Source: Acrasis kona (lineage: Eukaryota > Heterolobosea > Eutetramitea > Acrasida > Acrasidae). From it: a stretch of 46,911 bases of DNA. The stretch lies in NCBI GenBank assembly GCA_026419775.2, contig JAOPGA020001652.1, forward strand, positions 1 to 46,911. The letters are read 5' to 3'. The first letter of the stretch is position 1. Each line of letters starts with the position of its first letter. A model generated the notes under the pieces. It worked only from the letters and a program-made list of their open reading frames with translations. It was not told the origin of the DNA and searched no databases. Position numbers and translations under genes: made by a program. This document shows positions 38,959-46,911 of this stretch, in pieces.

Positions 38959-39141
38959 ATTAAATCAAAAATCAAATTAAATTAATGAATACTTTGTAGA
39001 ATTTTTTACATATCATAATAGGATTCTGTTACTTACCCATTCTCTTGATGTTCCTATTAAGAAAATCGTGCTTCACCTCTCATGAAGAATGTTCATTTTT
39101 TGTAACCTAGGTTCAAGTTAATTGTTGCCATCTAATTCCAC

Positions 39142-40802
39142 ATGAAAAGAGCACGTGAAGAGATTGAAGACCCTGATGAGGAGCAATGGCAGGTCCAAAA
39201 ATCGAAAAAACAAAGACAAAAAGAAAAAAGAGAGGCAGGATATGCGATATTTGGTAGAGATGCCGTCCCATCAATCGAACTCAAAACAGATTTATACCTA
39301 AGAGGAGCGCGTAGAAAGTTAATACAGAAAGACATTCAAGATTTAATTCTTTGGGTGTGTGCGAAAGATGCAGTAGCTTCACCAAAATGGATTTTTGTTC
39401 AAAACAAGTTCCTCATCTCCAAGACGGTGATTATTCATATAAACTCTCTTGACCTAAAAACATTAACATCCAACACAACAAAGTTAAATCACCTCCAATT
39501 AATCTCAAAAACAAACGTTGGTGTGCAAGCACCGTGGAACAAATTTCAAGAAAATTACAATCTAGTAAATATTCACAAGAATGTCGAGTACTGGAAGAAT
39601 AGGTTCCTGCTGCAATTGTTTCGAAAAAAAAAAGAAGAAGCAAAAAAAGATTCCAATAAAAAAGATTTTGTTGTTGACGAAGTGGTAAGGGCCATTAATA
39701 ATGATGAACCTATCACTGAGTTGTTTCCACGTTCTGATTTCTTAATAGACCCAAACCATCTTGAAAGAAAATAATTATGTACTGGAAGATCCAGATGGTA
39801 CCTTTATAGAAGACCACTGACTCTGCTAAACATCAACACACTCTTGTGTCGATGGATTGTGAAATGTGCTATACCAAGAACGGGCTGGAACTCACTCGTA
39901 TCACTCTTGTGGGGGAAGATGGTTCGACCATCTACGATGAGTTTGTTAAGCCAGAGTCTCCAATTACAGATTATAATACTCGGTACAGTGGTATAACTGA
40001 GAAGCATCTTGAGAATGTGACCAGAACTTATCAACAAGCCCGTGATCAAGTCCTTGAACTTGTTTCAAAAGACACCATTCTAGTCGGCCATTCATTAGAA
40101 AATGATTTGACTAGTCTTCATCTAATTCATCGTAAAATTATTGACACTGCAATTTCTTATTCCGACCTCGCTGTTCCTGAAAGTGTTAATATCTATAAAA
40201 AGTCTCTGCGCACCTTATCGTTCCAATATCTAAACAGGGCCATACAAGAGGGAAGTAATGGTCATGACAGTGTAGAGGACGCGTTAGCCGCACTAGATTT
40301 GGTCAAATTGAAATTTGTCAAGGGTCCTTTGTTTGGACGTCAGGATAAAGGGAGTGGCGGTGCCATCATGGGAGAAAGTGTAATTGAACTAATTAATAAA
40401 AATGATAAGAATTTTAGTTTGGTCGATCGCAGTAATGCACTGACAAAGATCACAGCCGGCGCAGCCAGTACGATAAGTGGTAGGAACGATAAAGAATTGG
40501 TTGACAGGGCCATCAAGGAAATACGAAGTGAATACAATGATGTCACTTGGTTGCACTTATATGACTTGAATGATTGTTATGAAAATAAGAGTGAAAATTT
40601 AGATCAAGCACTCTCTGATATTAACGACTCAGTGAAGCAGGTTTATGATGCTTTGCCAAAAAACTGTATGTGCGTAATAATGGGTGGGTGTGGTAATCTG
40701 TATGCTGTGGAGAATATGATCAATAACGGAGAGGACAACGACAAGATTGATAATTTTGTTCACAAGATATCGACGGGTTTTGTGCTATGTGGGATCAAAT
40801 AA
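39142..40802 (+). CDS. REXO5/REX1-type DEDDh RNA exonuclease, gene model uncertain
   Basis: The N-terminal part (39142-39774) reads MKRAREEIEDPDEEQW... and KWIFVQNKFLISKTVII. The second part (from 39810) reads VSMDCEMCYTKNGLELTRI (DEDD motif Exo I), ILVGHSLENDLTSL (Exo II) and NGHDSVEDALAAL (Exo III). Such enzymes trim 5S rRNA, tRNA and snoRNA 3' ends in the nucleus or nucleolus. The two parts are in different frames. A 125-nt intron, 39685-39809 (GTAAGG...TATAG), joins them in phase and gives 511 residues. Against it, the intron would be three times the local norm, and its sequence reads like coding (LFPRSDFLIDP, then in another frame YVLEDPDGTFI). So one or two frameshifts or base errors are the alternative. 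Confidence 0.75.
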
Positions 40803-40818
40803 ATTCACAAACTTTATT

Positions 40819-41851
40819 TTACAATTGTTCAATTTGTGTTTGTGCCACGCAGTACCGAACAACAACAACCGTATTACATAATAAAAACAAACTAACAAAA
40901 AGCCAAATATATATGAATATAGAAGAGAAAAAGGAAACATTTGGCTTTTGTGCAGTAGAGCGGTAAAATACAACCTTGTTGTCTGTTAGCCAGTCTAGAT
41001 AATTGCTGACTTTGGTATATGTGCCTCTAACGTTAGGATAGCCACATCCAGGGCCACCAAAACTAACGATACCCAAAGAAACCCAACGTTTTTGATCTGC
41101 TGATACTTTGTGAACGACTGGTCCACCACTATCACCCCTGCAAGTATCCATTCCATCTCCCTTTCCGATGCAAATCATCATCTCTGAGAAGAACTCACCA
41201 TGCGCTCTACAAAGGTCGTCCTCAACAATGGGCAGCTTCACTGTTTGAAGCACGTTAGGCTGCTTTTGAGTAGTGGCCAATAAACCCCAGCCACTTGCGG
41301 TTACAATTGTCCCCTTGTCCAATTCTTCCACTTCGAGTTCCATGTAAGCAGTGTTGTTGGATTTGTCCTCCAAGACGTCCTCATCTAATTCGACTACCGC
41401 AATGTCATTCATGTAAGTGGCTGGATCGTATGCTTCGTGTTTGAAGAAACGTTTGATTTTGGCTGTTCTTCCGTCAGATGAATCATCTTTGTTTAATCTA
41501 CCAATAATGACGATTGTATTTTGTGGGGTATCTGTTTCATCGAAGCCTACAATCTTTAGAAAAATAAAATTACAAACTCATACAATGTGCAGCAGTTAAA
41601 ACCCATCTCTTACTAATCAATCCACCACCGCACCAAACAAGACTTCCATCGGCTTTTGAAATTCCAACGTGATGTCCAAATTCACCAGGCTGAGCATCTC
41701 TTCCCCCTGCAATCAACGAGCTTTCCCCAGATCGTATGTGGAAAGACGGCTCTGGGTGGCAAATCTGTAGAAGCAGCAGTAGGAGGACGAGAAAAAGAGA
41801 ATGGGTCATTGTAGAAGTAATTCGAAAGGTCATTTTTGGGATAATTTTCAA
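40819..41851 (-). CDS. Trypsin-like (S1) serine protease with C-terminal membrane anchor
   Basis: Two exons, 41584-41851 and 40819-41546, with a 37-nt intron (GTATGA...TGTAG) that falls right after the catalytic His codon; about 331 residues. Signal peptide MTHSLFLVLLLLLLQICHPEP (start probably at this Met and not the first). The mature start is IAGGRDAQPGEF. The triad is His in LTAAHC, Asp in MNDIAVVEL and Ser in CRGDSGGPV. The specificity pocket base is Asp six residues before the Ser (DGMDTCRGDSGG), so trypsin-like cleavage after Lys/Arg is predicted. A hydrophobic C-terminal segment (FFSSIFIYIWLFVSLFLL) suggests membrane attachment. S1 proteases are typical of animals and patchy in protists. 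Confidence 0.9.
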
Positions 41852-41935
41852 GTTGTCCCGCCATCAACTTGAAGGGGATTTTTTTAGAAGAGAGTTCAGC
41901 GAATAAAAAGGATTTTTCAATAGTATATTTATATG

Positions 41936-42547
41936 TTACAGTTGTGTCGCATTTTGATGTTCTAAAGTGGGCGATACAGTCATTATCGGTGTCAAACCCT
42001 TGACCCTCCTCACAGCTATACTCTTTTTAGCCTTTTGTATTTTGCCCTTCTTTAAAGTGTTGGAGACTGATCCCCTTTTCATCACGACACTCTCTATTAT
42101 CACGGACTCCTGCTGTACACTTGGAGATTCCCGTAAAAATGTATGTGAATTATATGAACAAGTAGCGTCTATTGTAGTTTGCATTACTGGGAAAGCACTT
42201 AAAGGTGACCTCTGCCTGCTTTTTCCAATAAATAATGACGCCTCTTCAAAATTGTCTTGCTGATCCTGCTTTTCTCCGATTAAGCCTGTCGGAGAGCATG
42301 ACGCAGGTCTACTTTGTAGCCGTTTAAACACACTCTGTCTCATGTTGCAGTGTGCCTGGAAGTACTGTTCGAATGCCAGTTTTGCGTCTTGTAGACTTTT
42401 ACTCGTGTCCTTGCTCAAACCTCCAAAATTATTTATTGAGGGTATTATGGGGGTTTGAACATGGAACTGAGAGAGCGACTCCATTACGTCATCCATATTG
42501 GATTCATTCATATGTCCTAGTGGCATTCGTTGCATCAAACCAATCAT
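41936..42547 (-). CDS. Unknown Ser/Gln-rich protein
   Basis: 203 residues from the first in-frame ATG (MIGLMQRMPLGHMNESN). Upstream the frame stays open to 42631 but only with a GTG, and a good acceptor-like TATATTGTAG lies just before the ATG, so an extra 5' exon or 5'-UTR intron is possible. Mostly disordered: SLQDAKLAFEQYFQAH is the clearest helix, followed by Ser/Gln/Pro stretches and a basic segment (TLKKGKIQKAKKSIAVRRVK) that could be nuclear-localising. Family unknown. Confidence 0.45.
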   Translation of the reverse strand: MIGLMQRMPLGHMNESNMDDVMESLSQFHVQTPIIPSINNFGGLSKDTSKSLQDAKLAFEQYFQAHCNMRQSVFKRLQSRPASCSPTGLIGEKQDQQDNFEEASLFIGKSRQRSPLSAFPVMQTTIDATCSYNSHTFLRESPSVQQESVIIESVVMKRGSVSNTLKKGKIQKAKKSIAVRRVKGLTPIMTVSPTLEHQNATQL

Positions 42548-42853
42548 ACTACAATATAATGTGGTGGCTTTGGTTAGACTGCCTTGTGCAGTTATGTTTA
42601 TGTTTTGTTTCAATTTAAACCGGACATACACATAAAAAGATCTTTATTTTTAGATTACATCTATTTTTTGCTCCTTTTTAATCGTGCACCCAATAGAAAA
42701 TGGAAAGAATCTTCTACCTAACTTGAGGTTTATATTTTCATCTGTTACAATAATATCACAAGAGCATTTTGCAACAAGTCGTTTAGAGGACAAGTTGTGG
42801 TTCGAATATACTGGCACTATTATTTACCCCTTGAATCCTTTCCACGTGTTAAC

Positions 42854-43357
42854 ATGTTAAAGCTACTCGGTCTGACCATTACCGATTTTCCGTGTAGAAA
42901 TGGCCCGTATCTGTTGGACTGTTCTGAAGATCAAATAATAGAGATTATGATGTTCATGCCAAGGAGGTCTTGGCTTAAATTAGTCTATACTTGCAAGCAA
43001 ATGCACAGTTATAGGCATGCCGCACGATTGCATAGGTTCGAAAAATATGTTCTTCAGGAATTCGACGCCAAGACCGGACGGACCGTAAAAGTTGAACAAT
43101 TTGGGGCATTCCAAAACATTAATTATATTCTTATGAGGGCTGCAAATGTAGACGGCTATGTTCGTTGTTTATATAATGTAAACAATTTGTCGATTGAAAC
43201 TGAATGCATAAGTGACGGAGCGTTAGTCGGCAAAAAAGGGATTCGAAGCCTAAACGTAAAGTTCAGTAAAGCATGCTATACATTTACAGACTACTCTTAT
43301 ATGATTGTCGTATCATTTCCAATCTTATGGAGTCAAAACACTGTCTGGAGAATATAG
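42854..43357 (+). CDS. Unknown protein with F-box-like N terminus
   Basis: 167 residues from the first ATG. CSEDQIIEIMMFMPRRSWLKLVYTCKQMHSY resembles an F-box (hydrophobic-acidic start, MP, then LxxxCKxM). F-boxes dock on SKP1 in SCF ubiquitin ligases. No recognisable substrate domain follows; the rest has beta strands (YVRCLYNVNNLSIETEC). The F-box call is weak. Confidence 0.4.
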   Translation: MLKLLGLTITDFPCRNGPYLLDCSEDQIIEIMMFMPRRSWLKLVYTCKQMHSYRHAARLHRFEKYVLQEFDAKTGRTVKVEQFGAFQNINYILMRAANVDGYVRCLYNVNNLSIETECISDGALVGKKGIRSLNVKFSKACYTFTDYSYMIVVSFPILWSQNTVWRI

Positions 43358-43632
43358 AATTGGATAATCTAGACGCACGTGGGTGTAATATCCTTCTCGA
43401 TCGAAGTAGAGCAAGACACCATCTGAAATATCATATCTTTCTTAATTAAAAATTTTTATTCTACAGGTTGGTGTAGACTTAGGTTGGGTTTCATAAATCA
43501 TAACAACTGTCGACCTTCTTCCATATTCTTTTGCGAAGCACGAAGTGCTGAGCCAGTATAGTAACAAATCAATTAACAAAAACTGACCTCTGTTTCAACT
43601 AGCAGGCAACTAGTCTCGTCAGACGCGTTACA

Positions 43633-43891
43633 GAGTTTTTTTCTAATAGGCAAGATTTTTAGTGCTATGCACCATTTTTTAAGTTGGGATTTCTTAAAAT
43701 TTTTAACAAAATAGTGAATAATATTGAAAAACAAAACANGGTGAAAAAAATGGTGCAGATTCACTTCGGTGACCAGCACTAAAACACTGTTTTAGTGACA
43801 AGCACTGGTGTTATACACCAAAATATTGTAATTTTTCTCAAATTAGTGATATTCACCAAAATATCTGCCTATTAGAATTATTGTAAAATTT
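43633..43891. mobile_element. Small inverted-repeat (MITE-like) element
   Basis: TTCTAATAGGCA (43641-43652) is repeated inverted as TGCCTATTAGAA (43866-43877), and the next 30 or so bases inside both ends still resemble each other (GATTTTTAGTGCTATGCACC against GATATTTTGGTGAATATCAC). GTTACA stands on both sides in the same orientation (43627-43632 and 43892-43897), a candidate 6-bp target duplication. Inside, GCACCATTTTTT/AAAAAAATGGTGC forms a further inverted pair. The internal sequence codes for nothing. Family unknown. Confidence 0.45.
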
Positions 43892-43897
43892 GTTACA

Positions 43898-44040
43898 AAA
43901 TGAGGTCACAGAAAGCACGCCTTTATGCTTAGGACTACAAAAAGCACGACGTTATACTTCGTAACAAAAAAGTACACCTTTACACTCAGGATCATAGAAA
44001 GCACACATTTTACTTTTTATCAGCCCTGCACTCAGGCCAT
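43898..44040. repeat. Degenerate tandem repeat, units of about 28-31 bp
   Basis: Units start CAGAAAGCACGCCTTTATGCTT, CAAAAAGCACGACGTTATACTT, AAAAAGTACACCTTTACACT and TAGAAAGCACACATTTTACT: AT-rich with an AAAGCAC core. They could be subterminal repeats of the transposon region to the right. Confidence 0.6.
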
Positions 44041-45059
44041 CAACTGTTAAAAGTATTAAGCTTCATAACACACTTACCTTATCACCTCTTGGAAGCTCAT
44101 GCTGCTAATCCACAGGGCAATGACATCCTGAGATGATTCTCCCCAACATAATAAATAAATGGATAATTTTAAACAAACCTTAAACTTAAAAACCTGTCTG
44201 TATATACTTATACTTTTCAATTAAAAGAACATTAATACACAAAGTACAAGTAAAAACAAACATGGGCTCTCTTTAGGCCAGGGTTCTCAGCAAGAACGCC
44301 CCTCGGCGTCAAGGCGTTTACACATTGTCGAGGATCTAGTCTCCATACATGAAACAAAGATTGCACAACTAGAGGCAACTGCGATCGTTAATGATTGCAT
44401 GGAGAGAATTATAATGCTAGAGAAGCGACTGGACCTCTTCAAAGGGAAGAATCAAGTATACTTTAAGGATCCGGACGCCACTATCGATACATTGATCAAC
44501 ATGGCTATAGTTGAGGGTGACAGTACTGCCTCTCAAAGATTTGGTAACTGGAAGATTGTGTTCTTGTAACTAGTCAGAGATTATGGTGATAATCTCATCA
44601 GTCACTTCACAAGCACCTACGCTCTACACAAGTTGCATTTTTGCAAATGGGGTTATTTGGAGGATCCCAACGTGCAGCAGATGGTAAAGGATCACAGTTT
44701 GGTGTATGGGCACCTTTTCCCTTGAACAAGTCTTTCCACCCTGGCCACTAACATACTATTGTCAACAAGACCCAATCAGAACAAGCGTAAGAGATGATCA
44801 CTGTCATCGTTATTATAGGTGGTAAATATCAACTGAGATCGAAATTTACACACCTATGATGTCCAGCTTAAACTATTGGAAGTGCCTAAGATGTGGTACA
44901 GTTATTCAGCACAGAAGTAGAATACAACACCAAAAGAAATGTACCAGGTAGTGTGGCCTACCAGAAGAAAGAAAGAATCAAAATAAAAATGAATGTGCTT
45001 TAGCTAAATTCAAGGTGTGAAATTCTTTTTGTTGTGTTTAACATTTATAGGACAATAAT

Positions 45060-46911
45060 TCAATAACTAGCTTTTTGCAAAACTTTATACCTAATACTAG
45101 CACAATGAACAAGAGACAATTTGTCACCAACATCCCACAGCTAAAACAGAATAATAAACAAGCAACATATGTAAATATATCATCTTCTTTATCAAATCAA
45201 TTATCAGCAAATGTACAGCCTCATCAAATTGTACATTATTCTCAAATACCAGCCACACCCCAGGTGACATTGCCAAATCACCAACATTACTTTGTAAATA
45301 CATCTCATTTGGCATCCAATCAATTGTCAACAAATGAGCAACATTACCAAAATGGTATTCATCCTCAAAGCCAAGCTATACCCCAGATTATATTGCCAAC
45401 TCTATCACCCCTCATAAGACCCATCCCTTTAAAACCAGCTGGGTTAATTAATCAAGCACAGATAAATCCTAAGGAACCTGTTNTACAAAACCCTACAGGA
45501 TTACAAATAAATCATGTATCAAAAGCTACTTCAGTTATGCCTCTAGGTACAGCTGTATTGCGTAAAAGAGTTGGTGTTGAATCTAAACCAAAAAAGAGGT
45601 TTTATCGCCTGATTATCAAATTTATTGTGTTAAGACATTAGCAGAGCAGTTACATTTGAAAATGGCTTGTGATAGGGTCTTTACCAACAATCAAATTTGT
45701 CAAGGCCGTATAGAGTATGATGCAAGAAGTGATGTGGGCCATAATACCCGTTTGCATTTTGTTTGTAATACTTGTAAACTTATAAAAACTATTGAAACAG
45801 ATGAAAAGCTAAGTAATGATAGCTATAGAAGCAATGAACTTGTAGCATTTACTTGGACACTCACAGGTCTCACTTATGAAANATACCAAAAGTTTCATAA
45901 GTATTTGGGCAGTGGTTATGTAGCCAAGGTTAAATATTATGAGCTCTCTGATAAAGTATGGGTCAAGGTATCAGATGTGAGTAAAAGATATATCCAACAA
46001 GCAAGGTTAGAAGCAATACAGTTGAAATTACTCCGTTCAATCACCCAAGGCACCAACACAACAAATGGAAAGAGCTGGAGTGTACAAGCAATGGATTATG
46101 NAAATATTGTAAAATATTGGGCTTCCAATCTGACAGTGCAAAAGGATCAAAGAGCCAATGCTGTCAGCTGTAAAGTTAACAATGAGAGTGTATCATTAGT
46201 TGTACAGGAACTTGAGAAGGATAAAGCTGTGCGCAACTCAATGTATAATACATTGACATTATTTGATAGCAATTTATTATATCATATATANAGTTACATC
46301 AGTATTCCTTTATTAGGCATAAGTGTAAAGACAGATAATAGATGGTCATCTCCTCGTCATGGAAAAGAGAGCACTATTAGTTTAGTGTCAACTNTTACTG
46401 ATAAAGTTATCTATTGTGTAAACTTACAAAAGCCCCGTGTCAATGAAAAGTTCAAAAATCAGGTTAGAAAAAACAATGCACATTATGGGTCATCTAAATC
46501 TATGGAACACTGTGGATTTCAAAAGATAATGGAGCAAGTAGATAACATTACTGTTTGTCTTGGTTTACAAGAAAAAGATAACAACTCTGTAGAGAAGAGC
46601 CAACTATGAACAAAAATCATAATGGCATAAAAATCTATTTGAGTGAATTAATCCATGATCAAGATAGCAGTATTGGAAATCTGTTTNGTGAATTTGGTAA
46701 AGACACTTTTAAAAAGATGAATGAGAAATTGCTTGCCAACTACACTCACTGTACACTATTGTATNATAAATTAAAGGTTGCCTCATCAGTAGATGTGATA
46801 GCTNGAGAAGAAAGAATCAATNATATGTCCAATATAATTGGTGCTCTTTCTGAAGAAGACAGGATAATATTTGGACCCAAGACTAGATTAAAAGCAGAGT
46901 ATAATACAATG
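45060..46911 (+). mobile_element. Kolobok-like DNA transposon transposase region, runs off the window
   Basis: Three plus-strand frames follow one another: 45075-45641 (Gln/Pro/Ile-rich, low complexity), 45656-46609, and one from 46606 to the end. The frame of the second already opens upstream of 45641, and the third starts within the ATGA that ends the second, so they are most simply one gene with two 1-nt frame changes. The second has GHNTRLHFVCNTC, NELVAFTWTLTGLTY, VAKVKYYELSDKVWVKVSDV and KTDNRWSSPRHGKESTISLV then YGSSKSMEHCGF, as in Kolobok/ISXO2-like DDE transposases, where the D of DxxW is catalytic. The third has LIHDQDSS, a likely second catalytic Asp. The third residue (E) would lie outside. 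Eight or more ambiguous bases suggest merged repeat copies. Confidence 0.5.

Larger units (their letters stand above)
43358..45074. other. Repeat-rich, gene-poor stretch
   Basis: 1.7 kb of low-complexity DNA. It holds an inverted-repeat element (about 43633-43891), degenerate short tandem units with AAAGCACRCC/TTTAYACT (43900-44040), and, at about 44270-44730, an interrupted plus-strand reading frame of about 150 codons with a coiled coil (HETKIAQLEATAIVNDCMER, IIMLEKRLDLFK) and the start LGQGSQQERPSASRRLH. The latter looks like a dead gene piece; its family is unknown. One ambiguous base near 43739. Confidence 0.5.

Noticed and set aside
42650-42822. Short minus-strand frame (RLVAKCSCDIIVTDENINL..., stop at 42650)
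   Set aside because: No start codon, 55 codons only, and it could not be spliced in frame to the neighbouring minus-strand gene; composition is nevertheless protein-like.
43573-43779. 68-residue minus-strand frame
   Set aside because: It lies in the AT-rich inverted-repeat element and contains an ambiguous base.

Overview
The window is nuclear DNA of a microbial eukaryote. It is AT-rich and gene-dense. Genes lie on both strands and are mostly intron-poor, but where introns occur they are tiny (almost all 35-54 nt, GT...AG, often with a CTAAY-like branch motif). Cell-surface proteins built of EGF-like repeats ending in VCSGxGxC, a RING/TRAF-finger/WD40 protein, a plant/bacterial-type methylthioribose kinase and a Kolobok-like transposase point to a free-living protist. 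A heterolobosean-type amoeba (Naegleria/Acrasis-like) is my best guess; this is inference and not proven by the sequence.

Layout. 1-640: 5' part of a membrane-protein gene. 778-2373: PPR protein. 2498-8013: a nearly complete Ty3/Gypsy-type LTR retroelement with 220-bp LTRs, 28 bp downstream of the stop of a Kelch gene (8042-9664). The Kelch gene diverges from a UBX-domain gene with only 17 bp between start codons. 10.5-14.2 kb: an unknown Ser/Pro-rich protein, a decayed inverted relic of WD40-coding sequence, the intact RING-TRAF-WD40 gene, a relic of protein disulfide isomerase, and a tRNA-Gly. 15.4-21 kb: OGG1 DNA glycosylase, a five-exon MAP2K-like kinase, a four-exon sirtuin and a small unknown protein. 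21.2-26.1 kb: a 1636-residue receptor with EGF repeats, jacalin-like domains, a GPS motif and a polycystin-like membrane bundle. 26.5-27.3 kb: a broken secreted-protein gene with a tRNA-Asp nested antisense in its apparent intron. 27.4-35.8 kb: HerA-type ATPase, methylthioribose kinase, a Thr-rich membrane protein, a small three-exon membrane protein, an eight-exon RINT1/TIP20 gene and BRX1. 35.8-40.8 kb: a RAMA-domain protein, a 3' piece of VPS29, mitochondrial bL12, PEX4, a small basic protein and a REXO5-type exonuclease. 40.8-43.4 kb: a membrane-anchored trypsin-like protease and two unknown proteins. 43.4 kb to the end: repeat-rich DNA with a small inverted-repeat element and a Kolobok-like transposase region running off the window, dotted with ambiguous bases.

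The genes are mostly unrelated housekeeping functions (translation, ER-Golgi tethering, peroxisome, DNA repair, rRNA processing) packed tightly: start codons 17 and 63 bp apart in divergent pairs, 38 bp between tandem genes, and convergent stop codons that overlap. The most unusual signal is that both tRNA genes carry the same kind of about 11-nt insertion in the D arm, with the same potential hairpin.
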